From: Streptomyces dengpaensis
GTDB taxonomy: Bacteria > Actinomycetota > Actinomycetes > Streptomycetales > Streptomycetaceae
NCBI RefSeq assembly: GCF_002946835.1
Contig: NZ_CP026652.1
Location: forward strand, 4,960,001-5,024,000
Reading direction: 5' to 3'
DNA length: 64,000 bases
A program made the position numbers and the translations under genes. The notes beneath the pieces were generated by a model. The model saw nothing but the letters and a program-made list of their open reading frames with translations. It ran no database searches and was not told the origin of the DNA. Below are positions 38,439-48,242 of the stretch, piece after piece (position 1 is the first letter of the stretch; each line of letters starts with the position of its first letter).

Positions 38439-39872
38439 TCACATCTTGCCGGAAGAGACAGGCTCGCGACGGGCCGCGCCCTGCTCGACCACTCTGGTCA
38501 TGCCCTGCGGCACCAGCCGGGACCGCAGGGTCACCAGGGTCGCCAGAGCCAGCGCCGTACCGGCCATCGGCACCAGGAACCCGGCGCCGTCCCAGAGGCG
38601 GTCCTCCAGCTGTCCGGCGACCGTGACGGCCGCCGCCTGGCCGAGTGCGACCGCGCCGGTCAGCCAGGTGAAGGCCTCGGTGCGGGCGCCCGCCGGGACC
38701 AGGCCCTCGACCAGGGTGTAGCCGGTGATCAGGGCCGGAGCGATGCACATGCCGACCAGCAGGCCGATTCCGCCGAGGACGATCACGGAGTGGGCGGCCC
38801 ACAGCCCGGAGGCCGTCAGCGCCAGGGCCACGTACCCGAGGACGAGCCGTCGCTGCGGGGCCACCTTCCAGGCGATGGCGCCGCAGACGATGCCGGAGAG
38901 CATGTTGCCCGCGGCGAAGATGCCGTACAGGACGCCGTTCAGTTCCGGTTCGCCGACCGACTCGCTGAACGCGGCGAGGGAGACCTGCATCCCGCCGAAA
39001 ACGGAGCCGATGCCCAGGAAGGTCACGATCAGAACGCGCACCCCGGGGACCCGCAGAGCGGAACCGTGCCGCACGCGCGCGTGCCCGTCGGCAGCGATGG
39101 AGGGCTGTGTGCTCTTCTGCGCGGCGAACAGCAGGCCGCCGACCAGCGTCAGCGCGGCCTCGGTCAGCAGGCCCGCGGCCGGGTCCACAGTTGTGCACAG
39201 GGCCGTGGCGAGCAGCGGGCCGACCACGAAGGTCAGTTCGTCCGTGACGGACTCGAAGGCGGCCGCGGTGGTCATCAGGGGCGAGCCCTGCAGCTTCACG
39301 CCCCAGCGGGCACGCACCATGGGGCCGATCTGCGGCACCGAGGCGCCGGTCGGCACGGCGGCGGCGAACAGCGCCCACAAGGGGGCGTCCGCCAGCGCGA
39401 GCGCCGTCAAGGAGAGGGCCGCCAGCGCGTGCGCCAGGACGCCGGGCAGCAGCACGGCCCGCTGTCCGTAGCGGTCGGCGAGACGTCCCGTGAAGGGCGC
39501 GAACAGCGCCATGGAGACACCGGTGACGGCGGCGACGGCGCCGGCGGCCCCGTACGAGCCGGTGGTGTGCCGCACGAGCAGCACGATGGAGAGGGTCAGC
39601 ATCGCGAACGGCTGGCGTGCGGCGAAGCCGGGAAGAAGGAACGTCCAGGCGCCGCGGGTGCGCAGCAGCTGTCCGTAGCCAGGGCGGGAGGTGACCGTGG
39701 ATGCCACGGCCCGTGCCTTTCTGCCGCCTGGTAGCGCGGCCCCTTGGGCGGGGGCGCCGAGAGCTGTCCTCTTGCGCGGAACTGCGGTAGATACCGGGCT
39801 GCCCACTGCGAGGGCACCGCGGCCGCCATACGGTCGCGCCAGCTCTGCGTCAGACAGAGTTGGTTCGATCAA
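38439..39872 (-). CDS. MFS transporter
   Basis: 477 residues, about twelve membrane segments starting near residue 75. The first ~60 residues are an Ala/Gly/Arg-rich cytoplasmic tail. Landmarks are FTGRLADRYGQRAVLLPG (motif A) and the second-half repeat VFGGMQVSLAAFSESVGEPE. The type is common in actinomycetes and has no known substrate. The best start is a TTG at 39872, with GAAGG 7 bases upstream; no ATG or GTG in frame has a ribosome site. Not paired with a regulator. Confidence 0.82.
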   Translation of the reverse strand: MIEPTLSDAELARPYGGRGALAVGSPVSTAVPRKRTALGAPAQGAALPGGRKARAVASTVTSRPGYGQLLRTRGAWTFLLPGFAARQPFAMLTLSIVLLVRHTTGSYGAAGAVAAVTGVSMALFAPFTGRLADRYGQRAVLLPGVLAHALAALSLTALALADAPLWALFAAAVPTGASVPQIGPMVRARWGVKLQGSPLMTTAAAFESVTDELTFVVGPLLATALCTTVDPAAGLLTEAALTLVGGLLFAAQKSTQPSIAADGHARVRHGSALRVPGVRVLIVTFLGIGSVFGGMQVSLAAFSESVGEPELNGVLYGIFAAGNMLSGIVCGAIAWKVAPQRRLVLGYVALALTASGLWAAHSVIVLGGIGLLVGMCIAPALITGYTLVEGLVPAGARTEAFTWLTGAVALGQAAAVTVAGQLEDRLWDGAGFLVPMAGTALALATLVTLRSRLVPQGMTRVVEQGAARREPVSSGKM

Positions 39873-39973
39873 GGTGCGCCTTCATCGTACAGGGACACGG
39901 GCGCAGGAGCCTGTGAAAACGAGCACCATGGCGGCGCTCGCCTGCGAATGCCCATCGCCCCTTAATGTCGCGT

Positions 39974-41479
39974 TTACTGTCCCGTTCCGTTGCCCACCGT
40001 GCCCAGCCAGCTGGCCAGCTTGCCGCCCTGTCCCACCGCGCGGAGCCGCTTCTCGGCCGCGTCACGGACCGGGTCGGTGGCCACCACGAGCAGTTCGTCG
40101 CCGCGCCGCAGCACGGTGGTGGGCAGCGGCACGAAGGACCTGTCCTCGCGTACGACGAGCGTGACGGCGGCGCCCGCGGGCAGCCGCAGCTCGCCCACCT
40201 CGACGCCGTGCATACGCGACGCCTCGGGGATCGCGACGGACAGCAGATGGCCGCGCAGCCGCTCCAGGGGCGCCGATTCGATGCCCAGGTCGGCGGCCTC
40301 CGCGGCCTCGCCCAGGCGCAGCTTCCGGGCCAGCCAGGGCAGCGTGGGCCCCTGGATCAAGGTGTAGACGGCGACCAGGACGAAGACGATGTTGAAGATC
40401 CGGCGGCTCTCCTCGACGCCGCTCACCACCGGGATCGTCGCCAGGATGATGGGCACGGCGCCGCGCAGTCCCGCCCAGGACATCAGCGCCTGCTCCGGCC
40501 ACGGGATGCGGAAGGGCAGCAGGCTCACGAAGACGCTCAGCGGCCGCGCCACCATGGTCAGCGCCAGGCCGATGACGAGGGCGGGCCAGATGTCGTCGCC
40601 CATCTCGTGCGGCGTGACCAGCAGGCCGAGCAGCACGAACATGCCGATCTGGGCGATCCAGCCGAGTCCTTCGGCGAAGCCGCGTGTGGCGGGCCAGTGC
40701 GGCAGCTTCGCGTTGCCGAGCAGCATCGAGGCGAGGTAGACGGCGAGGAAGCCGCTGCCGTGGGCGAGCGCCCCGGCGGCGTACGCGACGACCGCGATCG
40801 CCATCACGGCGATCGGATACAGACCGGAGGCGGGCAGCGCCACGTGCCGCAGCCCGAACGCGCCGAGCCAGCCCACCGCGAGGCCGATGGCCGCGCCGAT
40901 GGCCAGCTCCAGGGCTATCTCGCCCAGCAGCGTGTACCAGTGCTCCACAGGGCCCGCCGCGGAGAAGGTGGCGACGAGGATGACCACCGGAGCGTCGTTG
41001 AAGCCCGATTCGGCCTCCAGGACGCCCGTCACGCGCGCGGGGAGGGGGATTTTCCGCAGGACCGAGAAGACCGCCGCCGCGTCCGTCGAGGACACCACCG
41101 CCCCGACGATGAGCGCCTGCCGCCACTCGAGTCCGACCAGGTAGTGGGCCGCCGCGGCCGTGACTCCGACGCTCACCGCGACACCGACCAGCGCCATGGA
41201 GCAGGCGGCGGGAAGGGCCGGCCTGATCTCCTTCCACTTCGTGCCCAGACCGCCCTCGGCCAGGATCACGACCAGGGCCGCGTACCCGATGACCTGTGTC
41301 AGCTCGGCGTTGTTGAATTGGATGCCGCCGATCCCGTCCTGGCCCATGGCGACGCCGATGCCCAGGTACACGAGCAGCGTGGGGAGCCCGCTGCGCGACG
41401 AGATCCGGACCGCTGCCACGGCCACGAGCAGGACGAGCGCGCACACGAGCAGAAGCTGGTTGAGGTGGTGGACAGTCAG
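39974..41479 (-). CDS. Potassium/proton antiporter (NhaP2/CvrA type)
   Basis: About 501 residues. Residues 1-385 form the CPA1 Na+/H+ exchanger fold with some twelve segments; the key ion-binding motif is SSTDAAAVFSVLRKIPLPAR and then VLEAESGFNDAPVVILVATF. The C-terminal ~110 residues are a TrkA-C (RCK-C) domain (VEVGELRLPAGAAVTLVVRE), a nucleotide- or ion-sensing regulatory unit. It should expel K+ or Na+ in exchange for protons. The N-terminus TVHHLNQLLLV is preceded by CTG at 41479 with AGAAGGGA upstream, which I prefer; an upstream GTG/ATG at 41557-41560 adds a 27-residue non-hydrophobic extension. Confidence 0.88.
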   Translation of the reverse strand: MTVHHLNQLLLVCALVLLVAVAAVRISSRSGLPTLLVYLGIGVAMGQDGIGGIQFNNAELTQVIGYAALVVILAEGGLGTKWKEIRPALPAACSMALVGVAVSVGVTAAAAHYLVGLEWRQALIVGAVVSSTDAAAVFSVLRKIPLPARVTGVLEAESGFNDAPVVILVATFSAAGPVEHWYTLLGEIALELAIGAAIGLAVGWLGAFGLRHVALPASGLYPIAVMAIAVVAYAAGALAHGSGFLAVYLASMLLGNAKLPHWPATRGFAEGLGWIAQIGMFVLLGLLVTPHEMGDDIWPALVIGLALTMVARPLSVFVSLLPFRIPWPEQALMSWAGLRGAVPIILATIPVVSGVEESRRIFNIVFVLVAVYTLIQGPTLPWLARKLRLGEAAEAADLGIESAPLERLRGHLLSVAIPEASRMHGVEVGELRLPAGAAVTLVVREDRSFVPLPTTVLRRGDELLVVATDPVRDAAEKRLRAVGQGGKLASWLGTVGNGTGQ

Positions 41480-41740
41480 CGGCTGTTCCCTTCTCGCCAA
41501 TCCGAATGCGGGCAGTGGAGCCGAGCACGTCGATCCGAACACCCGAAACCGGTACATCACTCCAAGTACTTCGTTACCTTACCTAACTCTTGACGCTTTC
41601 TTGACGCTTCAGAGGGCAAGATCGACCATTCCTCCGTATGGGTTCCGGACTCCGCGTCAAGGCGCGGTTGTCCCTGCGCCTATGGTTGCTCCAGCACTCC
41701 AGGACCGCCTGCCGCTCGCGTTAGGACAGCAAGGACAGCG

Positions 41741-44503
41741 ATGCCCCCCAACACCACCGCCTCTTCCGGTCAAAAGCCCGGCAAGTCCGGCAGGAAGAAG
41801 GGGCGCAAAGCCCGACTGTTCTTGATCGTCCTGGTTCTTGCCATCCTCGGGGGAGTCGGCACCGGCGCGTACTGGGGCATCAGCACCGTGCGCGCTTCCT
41901 TCCCGCAGACCAAGGGCTCGCTTCAGCTCGAAGGCCTGTCGGGCCCCGTCGACGTCAAGCGCGACGGCTACGGCATCCCGCAGATCTACGCCTCGTCCGA
42001 CGAGGACCTGTTCATGGCGCAGGGCTTCGTCCAGGCGCAGGACCGGTTCTACGAGATGGACGTGCGCCGCCACATGACCTCGGGCCGGCTGTCCGAGATG
42101 TTCGGCAAGGGCCAGGTCGAGAACGACGAGTTCCTGCGCACCCTGGGCTGGGACCGGGTCGCGAAGCAGGAGTACGACACCAAGCTGTCGGCCTCCACCA
42201 AGAAATACCTCCAGGCGTACGCCAAGGGAGTAAACGCCTACCTGAAGGACAAGGACGGCGAAGACATCTCCCTGGAGTACGCGGCCCTCGGTCTCTCCAA
42301 CGACTACAAGCCCGCGGAGTGGACCCCGGTCGACTCGGTGTCCTGGCTCAAGGCGATGGCGTGGGACCTGCGCGGCAACATGCAGGAGGAGATCGACCGC
42401 TCCCTGATGACGAGCCGTCTCGGCCCGAAGCAGATCGCCGACCTGTACCCGGAGTACCCGTACAGCCGGAACGGGACGATCGTCCAGGAGGGCGCGTACG
42501 ACAGCATCTCGGAGTCGTACGCCCAGAGCAGCGCCGGCACGGCGTCCACGGAGGGCACGGAGGGCACGGCGGGCACGGGGCTCGCGGGCGACACCACGGC
42601 GTCCTCCGGCCTGCAGAGCCAGCTGTCGGGGCTCTACGACGTCCTCGACGACCTGCCCACCGCCGTCGGCGTGAGCGGCGACGGCATCGGCTCCAACTCC
42701 TGGGTGGTCGACGGCGACCACACCATCACCGGCAAGCCGCTGCTGGCCAACGACCCGCACCTGTCGCCCTCGCTGCCGTCGGTCTGGTACCAGATGGGCC
42801 TGCACTGCCGCACGGTCTCCGCCAAGTGCCAGTACGACGTCTCCGGGTACACCTTCGCGGGCATGCCCGGAGTGGTCATCGGCCACAACCAGGACATCGC
42901 CTGGGGCCTGACCAACTCGGGCGTCGACGTCACCGACCTCTACCTGGAGAAGCTCACCGGCGAGGGCTACCAGTACGACGGCAAGGTCGTGCCCTTCACG
43001 TCCCGCAAGGAGACGATCAAGGTCGCGGGCGGTCCGTCCAAGACGATCGTCGTCCGGGAGACCAACAACGGGCCCCTGCTGTCCGACCGCGACGACGAAC
43101 TCGTCAAGGTCGGCAAGAAGGCCACCGTCGACACCGCGGCGCCCGACCGCGGCGACGGCTACGGCATCTCGCTGCGCTGGACCGCGCTGGACCCGGGCAG
43201 CTCCATGGACGCCGTCTTCGAAATCGACAAGGCGTCGGACTGGGCCGGGTTCCGCAAGGCCTCCGCGTCCTTCGACGTGCCCTCGCAGAACCTGGTCTAC
43301 GCCGACACCGAGGGCCACATCGGCTACCAGCTGCCCGGCAGGATCCCCACGCGGGGCGAGGGCGACGGCTCGCTCCCGTCACCGGGCTGGGACTCCAAGT
43401 ACAAGTGGACCGGCTACATCAAGCAGGCCGAGCTGCCCTACGAGTACGACCCCGGGCGCGGCTACATCGTTACGGCCAACCAGGCCGCCGTCGACAAGAA
43501 CAAGTACCCCTACACGCTCACCACGGACTGGGGCTACGGCACGCGCAGCCAGCGGATCGCCGATCTGATCAAGACGAAGATCGACGGCGGCGGCAAGATC
43601 TCGACCGACGACATGCGCCAGATGCAGCTCGACAACAGCAGCGAGATCGCCAAGCTGATCGTGCCCAAGCTGCTCAAGATCGACTTCGCGGACCAGGACG
43701 TCCGCGATGCGCAGAAGCTCCTCGAGGGCTGGGACTACACCCAGGACGCCGACTCGGCGGCGGCCGCGTACTTCAACGCGACCTGGCGCAACATCCTCAA
43801 GCTCGCCTTCGGCAACAAGCTGCCCAAGGAGCTGCGGGTCACGGGCCAGTGCCTGTGGGTCGACCGGGTCGACACCACCGGCCCCGCGGACGAGGACCAG
43901 AGGGTGCGCGAGTGCGGCCAGCGAGACGCGGACCAGGCGCAGCCGGACGGCGGCGACCGCTGGTTCGAGGTCATCCGCAAGATCATCGACGACCAGGGCA
44001 ACGACTGGTGGTCGGCGCCCAGGACGCGCCTCGACAAGGCGACCGACACCCGTGACGAGCTGTTCGCGCGGGCCATGAAGGACGCGCGCTGGGAGCTGAC
44101 CGCCAAGCTCGGCAAGGACATCGACACCTGGAGCTGGGGCCGGCTGCACCGCTTGTTCCTGAAGAACCAGACCCTGGGCACCGAAGGCCCCGGTGCCCTG
44201 CAGTACATGCTCAACCGCGGCCCCTGGAAGCTCAGCGGCGGCGAGGCGACCGTCAACGCGACCGGCTGGAACGCGGCGGGCGGCTACGGAGTGGTCTGGG
44301 TGCCGTCCATGCGGATGGTCGTCAACCTCGGGGACCTCGACAAATCCCGGTGGATCAACCTCTCCGGCGCCTCCGGGCACGCCTACAACGCCCACTACAT
44401 CGACCAGACGGACAAGTGGGTCAAGGGCGAACTGCTGCCATGGGCCTTCTCGGAGAAGGCGGTCGACGAGAAGACGCGCGACACACTGCTCCTGAAGCCG
44501 TGA
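41741..44503 (+). CDS. Penicillin-acylase-family N-terminal nucleophile hydrolase
   Basis: 920 residues. It has a cytoplasmic basic N-terminus (GKSGRKKGRKAR), one membrane or signal segment (LFLIVLVLAILGGVGTGAYW), the alpha chain to ~245, a Thr/Gly/Ser-rich spacer (~262-290) and the beta chain from Ser318. The site reads GIGS-N-S-W, matching S-N-x-W at the beta-chain N-terminus, so Ser318 is the nucleophile freed by self-cleavage. The family cleaves amide side chains (beta-lactams, acyl-homoserine lactones, lipopeptides). Exported or anchored outside. Substrate not inferable. The ATG at 41741 is 261 bases from the divergent antiporter. Confidence 0.92.
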   Translation: MPPNTTASSGQKPGKSGRKKGRKARLFLIVLVLAILGGVGTGAYWGISTVRASFPQTKGSLQLEGLSGPVDVKRDGYGIPQIYASSDEDLFMAQGFVQAQDRFYEMDVRRHMTSGRLSEMFGKGQVENDEFLRTLGWDRVAKQEYDTKLSASTKKYLQAYAKGVNAYLKDKDGEDISLEYAALGLSNDYKPAEWTPVDSVSWLKAMAWDLRGNMQEEIDRSLMTSRLGPKQIADLYPEYPYSRNGTIVQEGAYDSISESYAQSSAGTASTEGTEGTAGTGLAGDTTASSGLQSQLSGLYDVLDDLPTAVGVSGDGIGSNSWVVDGDHTITGKPLLANDPHLSPSLPSVWYQMGLHCRTVSAKCQYDVSGYTFAGMPGVVIGHNQDIAWGLTNSGVDVTDLYLEKLTGEGYQYDGKVVPFTSRKETIKVAGGPSKTIVVRETNNGPLLSDRDDELVKVGKKATVDTAAPDRGDGYGISLRWTALDPGSSMDAVFEIDKASDWAGFRKASASFDVPSQNLVYADTEGHIGYQLPGRIPTRGEGDGSLPSPGWDSKYKWTGYIKQAELPYEYDPGRGYIVTANQAAVDKNKYPYTLTTDWGYGTRSQRIADLIKTKIDGGGKISTDDMRQMQLDNSSEIAKLIVPKLLKIDFADQDVRDAQKLLEGWDYTQDADSAAAAYFNATWRNILKLAFGNKLPKELRVTGQCLWVDRVDTTGPADEDQRVRECGQRDADQAQPDGGDRWFEVIRKIIDDQGNDWWSAPRTRLDKATDTRDELFARAMKDARWELTAKLGKDIDTWSWGRLHRLFLKNQTLGTEGPGALQYMLNRGPWKLSGGEATVNATGWNAAGGYGVVWVPSMRMVVNLGDLDKSRWINLSGASGHAYNAHYIDQTDKWVKGELLPWAFSEKAVDEKTRDTLLLKP

Positions 44504-44557
44504 CGCTCCGGCGGTCCTCCGGGACGACCGTGAGGCCCTGAAGGCGAGGCCTCGTGA

Positions 44558-44591
44558 AAGTGGCCCTCCACGCGCGCGTGGAGGGCCACTT
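44558..44591. terminator. Perfect bidirectional terminator
   Basis: A 34-base palindrome with arms AAGTGGCCCTCCACGCG / CGCGTGGAGGGCCACTT between the convergent acylase and cyclo-ligase genes. Confidence 0.85.
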
Positions 44592-44631
44592 CCTGTGTGT
44601 GGGGCAGGCGCCGGCGTCTGCGGGGCGGGCG

Positions 44632-45246
44632 TCAGCGGAAGCGGCGCACGCCGGAGGGGGTCACCACCGCGTGGACGGGCCGGTCGTGCGCCTCCTCGGG
44701 CACCCGCTCCACGACCTCCGTGTCGTACAGGAGCACCACCAGCGCCGGATCGGCCCCCGCGCGCTCCAGACGGGCCAGTACGCGGTCGTACGAGCCCCCG
44801 CCGCGTCCCAGGCGCATGCCGCGGGCGTCGACGGCCAGACCGGGCAGCAGGACGGCGTCGGCGTCCAGGATGGCCTCCGGCCCCAGCCGCTCGCCCGCGG
44901 GCTCCAAGAGGGCCATCTTTCCGCCGTGTTGGACGCGCACGAGGGAGCCCGGTCCCGCGTACGCACCCCAGTCCAGATCGTTGTCCGCCATCAGGACCGG
45001 CAGCAGCACGCGTACCCCGCGCGCGAGGAGTGCGTCCAGCAGCGCGAGGGTGCCGGGCTCACTCCCCACGGAGACGTACGCCGCCACCGTGCGCGCGTGC
45101 GCCAGCTCGGGCAGCCCGAGGGCACGTGCCGCGAGAGCCGCGGCCGTTTCCCGCACGTCATCGGCCGTCAACCCGTTCCTCACCGAGAGGAATCCTCGCC
45201 GCAACATTCGCTTGCCAGGCTCGGATTCACGTCCGACGTGACTCAT
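44632..45246 (-). CDS. 5-formyltetrahydrofolate cyclo-ligase
   Basis: 204 residues. It converts 5-formyl-THF plus ATP to 5,10-methenyl-THF, returning a storage folate to one-carbon metabolism. Family landmarks are the basic N-terminus PGKRMLRRGFLSVRNGL, VSVGSEPGTLALLDALLARG and the ATP/folate loop MRLGRGGGSYDRVLARL. The ATG at 45246 follows AGGAG. It is divergent from galU across 94 bases with no strong dyad. Bacterial genes of this family often sit near cell-envelope or stress genes; that placement gives no further function. Confidence 0.92.
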   Translation of the reverse strand: MSHVGRESEPGKRMLRRGFLSVRNGLTADDVRETAAALAARALGLPELAHARTVAAYVSVGSEPGTLALLDALLARGVRVLLPVLMADNDLDWGAYAGPGSLVRVQHGGKMALLEPAGERLGPEAILDADAVLLPGLAVDARGMRLGRGGGSYDRVLARLERAGADPALVVLLYDTEVVERVPEEAHDRPVHAVVTPSGVRRFR

Positions 45247-45340
45247 CAGTTGCTCCTGTATCCTTCTCAATGCGCTCATATGAGAACGTATTAACCGGAG
45301 CCACAGATTCCGCACATAGCCACCGGATATGGTTGCGGAC

Positions 45341-46243
45341 ATGACTGAGTCACACCCCAGGATCAGTAAGGCTGTCATTCCCGCAGCGGGCCTCGGCACC
45401 CGGTTCCTGCCGGCCACCAAAGCCACTCCCAAGGAGATGCTGCCGGTCGTCGACAAGCCGGCGATCCAGTACGTGGTCGAAGAGGCCGTGTCGGCGGGTC
45501 TTGACGACGTCCTCATGATCACGGGACGCAACAAGCGCCCCCTCGAGGACCACTTCGACCGCAACTACGAGCTCGAATCGGCCCTCCAGAAGAAGGGCGA
45601 TGCCGGCCGCCTCGCCAAGGTCCAGGAATCCAGCGACCTAGCGACCATGCACTATGTGCGCCAGGGCGACCCCAAGGGCCTCGGGCACGCCGTCCTGTGC
45701 GCGGCCCCGCACGTCGGTCACGAGCCCTTCGCCGTCCTCCTCGGCGACGACCTGATCGACCCGCGCGACCCCCTGCTCGCCCGCATGGTCGAGGTCCAGG
45801 AGCAGTGCGGCGGCAGTGTCATCGCTCTCATGGAGGTCGCGCCCGAGCAGATCCACCTCTACGGGTGTGCCGCCGTCGAGCCCACCGACGAGGGCGACCT
45901 GGTGAAGGTGACCGGCCTGGTCGAGAAGCCGGACGCGGCGGACGCGCCCAGCAACTACGCGATCATCGGGCGCTACGTTCTCGACCCGCACATCTTCGAC
46001 ATACTGCGCAGGACCGAACCGGGCCGCGGCGGCGAGATCCAGCTCACCGACGCCCTCCAGCAGCTCGCCACGGACGAGAAGGTCGGCGGCCCCGTGCACG
46101 GCGTCGTCTTCAAGGGGCGCCGCTATGACACCGGCGACCGTGGCGACTACCTGCGTGCCATTGTCAGACTCGCATGCGAACGTGAAGACCTGGGCCCGGA
46201 CTTCCGGACCTGGCTTCGCAGTTACGTAGCCGAGGAGATGTAG
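45341..46243 (+). CDS. galU: UTP-glucose-1-phosphate uridylyltransferase
   Basis: 300 residues. It makes UDP-glucose from UTP and glucose 1-phosphate, for wall polymers, trehalose and glycogen-type sugars. The nucleotide-binding N-terminus is AVIPAAGLGTRFLPATKATP followed by KEMLPVVDKPAIQYVVEEA, with the Mg2+ and base contacts GLGHAVLCAAPHVG and LLGDDLID. The C-terminal EIQLTDALQ and RRYDTGDRGDYLRAIV match the family. I start at the ATG at 45341; another lies at 45329. Six bases separate it from the next gene, so it heads the glp-moaC-mogA-rimJ block. Confidence 0.94.
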   Translation: MTESHPRISKAVIPAAGLGTRFLPATKATPKEMLPVVDKPAIQYVVEEAVSAGLDDVLMITGRNKRPLEDHFDRNYELESALQKKGDAGRLAKVQESSDLATMHYVRQGDPKGLGHAVLCAAPHVGHEPFAVLLGDDLIDPRDPLLARMVEVQEQCGGSVIALMEVAPEQIHLYGCAAVEPTDEGDLVKVTGLVEKPDAADAPSNYAIIGRYVLDPHIFDILRRTEPGRGGEIQLTDALQQLATDEKVGGPVHGVVFKGRRYDTGDRGDYLRAIVRLACEREDLGPDFRTWLRSYVAEEM

Positions 46244-46248
46244 GGACT

Positions 46249-47571
46249 TTGAGTAACGCCGCGACCCACGCCGCCGACCAGGATCACCTCTGGTCGGTGG
46301 AGGAGCACCTGGAGGACATCCTCGCCACCGTCCGGCCCCTGGAACCCATCGAGCTGCAACTCCTCGACGCCCAGGGCTGCGTCCTGGTCGAGGATGTCAC
46401 GGTGCCGGTCTCCCTGCCGCCGTTCGACAACAGCTCGATGGACGGGTACGCGGTCCGCGTCGCCGATGTCGCGGGCGCGAGCGAGGAGTTCCCGGCTGCC
46501 CTCACGGTCGTCGGCGACGTCGCGGCCGGCCAGGCCGAGCAGCCCTTCGTGGGCCCCGGCCAGGCCGCCCGCATCATGACCGGCGCCCCGCTGCCCCCCG
46601 GCGCCGAGGCCGTCGTACCCGTGGAGTGGACCGACGGCGGCCTGGGCGAGGGCCCGGTCTCCGGGATGCGCGCCCGCAGCGCGGCCCCCGAGGGCGCCAC
46701 CGGCCACGTGAACGTGCATCGCCCGGTGCAGGCACGCGCGCACGTGCGCGCGAAGGGCAGCGATGTGAAGGCCGGCGACCATGCCCTCGAAGCCGGCACG
46801 ATCCTCGGCCCGCCGCAGATCGGCCTGCTCGCCGCGATCGGCCGCGGCACCGTACGCGTGCGCCCGCGCCCGCGCGTGGTCGTCCTGTCCACCGGCAGCG
46901 AACTGGTCCAGCCCGACGAGGAGTTGGGAAGCGGCCAGATCTACGACTCCAACAGCTTCGCCCTCTGCGCCGCAGCCCGCGCCGCCGGAGCCATCGCCTA
47001 CCGCGTGGGTGCGGTCGCCGACGAGGCCGAGACGCTCCGCTCCACCATCGAGGACCAGCTCGTCCGCGCGGACATGCTGGTCACGACGGGTGGCGTGAGC
47101 GTCGGCGCGTACGACGTCGTCAAGGAGGCGCTGTCCTCCGTGGGCGACGAGGACGAGGCGGGCAGCGGCATCGAGTTCCGCAAGCTCGCCATGCAGCCCG
47201 GCAAGCCCCAGGGCTTCGGCTCCATCGGCCCCGACCACACCCCGCTGCTCGCGCTCCCGGGTAACCCCGTGTCCTCGTACGTCTCCTTCGAGCTGTTCGT
47301 ACGCCCCGCGATCCGCACCCTGATGGGCCTGGAGGACGTCCACCGGCCCACGACCAGGGCGACGCTGAAGAGCGACAAGGCGCTGTCCTCGCCCGCGGGC
47401 CGCCGGCAGTTCCTGCGGGGGACGTACGCTAACGGCGAGGTGACGCCCGTCGGCGGCGCCGGATCCCACCTGGTCGCGGCCCTCGCGCACGCCGACGCTC
47501 TGATCGTCGTCCCCGAGGACGACACCTCGGCCGAGCCCGGCGCGGAGGTCGAGGTGGTCCTGCTCGGCTGA
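46249..47571 (+). CDS. glp: Gephyrin-like molybdotransferase Glp (MoeA family)
   Basis: 440 residues. MoeA domains: N-terminal LPPFDNSSMDGYAVRVADVA, the MPT-binding region STGSELVQPDEELGSGQIYD, LVTTGGVSVGAYDVVKEAL and RKLAMQPGKPQGFGS, then LLALPGNPVSSYVSFEL. MoeA inserts molybdate into molybdopterin. In Actinobacteria one MoeA paralog, Glp, instead (or also) binds FtsZ, with the membrane receptor GlpR/SepX encoded nearby. This gene occupies that locus and sepX lies four genes downstream. The start is TTG at 46249, just after the galU stop. Confidence 0.9.
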   Translation: MSNAATHAADQDHLWSVEEHLEDILATVRPLEPIELQLLDAQGCVLVEDVTVPVSLPPFDNSSMDGYAVRVADVAGASEEFPAALTVVGDVAAGQAEQPFVGPGQAARIMTGAPLPPGAEAVVPVEWTDGGLGEGPVSGMRARSAAPEGATGHVNVHRPVQARAHVRAKGSDVKAGDHALEAGTILGPPQIGLLAAIGRGTVRVRPRPRVVVLSTGSELVQPDEELGSGQIYDSNSFALCAAARAAGAIAYRVGAVADEAETLRSTIEDQLVRADMLVTTGGVSVGAYDVVKEALSSVGDEDEAGSGIEFRKLAMQPGKPQGFGSIGPDHTPLLALPGNPVSSYVSFELFVRPAIRTLMGLEDVHRPTTRATLKSDKALSSPAGRRQFLRGTYANGEVTPVGGAGSHLVAALAHADALIVVPEDDTSAEPGAEVEVVLLG

Positions 47572-47732
47572 GCGCCCCGGGAGGGGCCCGCACCGCCGGA
47601 AGCTCCGACATCGAGAGGGGAGCGCAGCCGTACGCGGGGGCGATGGCGGGAGACGGGCGGGCGGTAACGTGTCGCGCACAACAGGCCCACGCACCGCACC
47701 GTGCGGGGCCGTGACCGGGAGCGCCCACGTAC

Positions 47733-48242
47733 ATGACTGTTCCATCCCGGGGTGAGACCCCCGGACCCCTGCAGGACCGACTGACGCACATCGACGACGC
47801 GGGTGCCGCTCGCATGGTCGACGTATCCGGGAAGGACGTGACCGCGCGCACCGCCAGTGCCAGCGGCCGCGTTCTGGTCTCCCCTCGTGTGATCGAGCTG
47901 CTGCGCGGCGAGGGGGTCCCGAAGGGCGACGCCCTCGCCACCGCGCGCATCGCGGGCATCATGGGCGCCAAGCGCACGCCGGACCTGATCCCGCTGTGCC
48001 ACCCGTTGTCAGTGTCTGGTGTCACGATTGATCTGTCAGTCGCGGACGACGCCGTCGAGATCCTCGCCACCGTGAAGACGACGGACCGTACGGGCGTCGA
48101 GATGGAGGCCCTCACCGCGGTCAGCGTGGCGGCCCTCACCGTGATCGACATGGTCAAGGCAGTCGACAAGGGGGCGGTCATCACGGACGTACGGGTGGAA
48201 GAGAAGACAGGCGGGAAGTCGGGTCACTGGAGCCGGGCATGA
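47733..48242 (+). CDS. moaC: Cyclic pyranopterin monophosphate synthase MoaC
   Basis: 169 residues. With MoaA it turns GTP into cyclic pyranopterin monophosphate, the first molybdopterin precursor. Conserved segments are [40 protein letters not shown] with the catalytic-site His, [20 protein letters not shown] and [20 protein letters not shown]. The ATG at 47733 is followed by a four-base overlap (ATGA) with mogA. The 161-base gap after glp has no gene or clear terminator, so the two may share a transcript. Confidence 0.95.
   Translation: MTVPSRGETPGPLQDRLTHIDDAGAARMVDVSGKDVTARTASASGRVLVSPRVIELLRGEGVPKGDALATARIAGIMGAKRTPDLIPLCHPLSVSGVTIDLSVADDAVEILATVKTTDRTGVEMEALTAVSVAALTVIDMVKAVDKGAVITDVRVEEKTGGKSGHWSRA

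Noticed and set aside
39965..41593. 542-codon plus-strand frame across the antiporter gene
   Set aside because: Shadow of the minus-strand antiporter; composition is His/Arg/Asp-rich with no motif.
47572..47732. Molybdenum-cofactor riboswitch before moaC
   Set aside because: No conserved stem pattern is visible, and the gap is G/C-rich without the expected structure.
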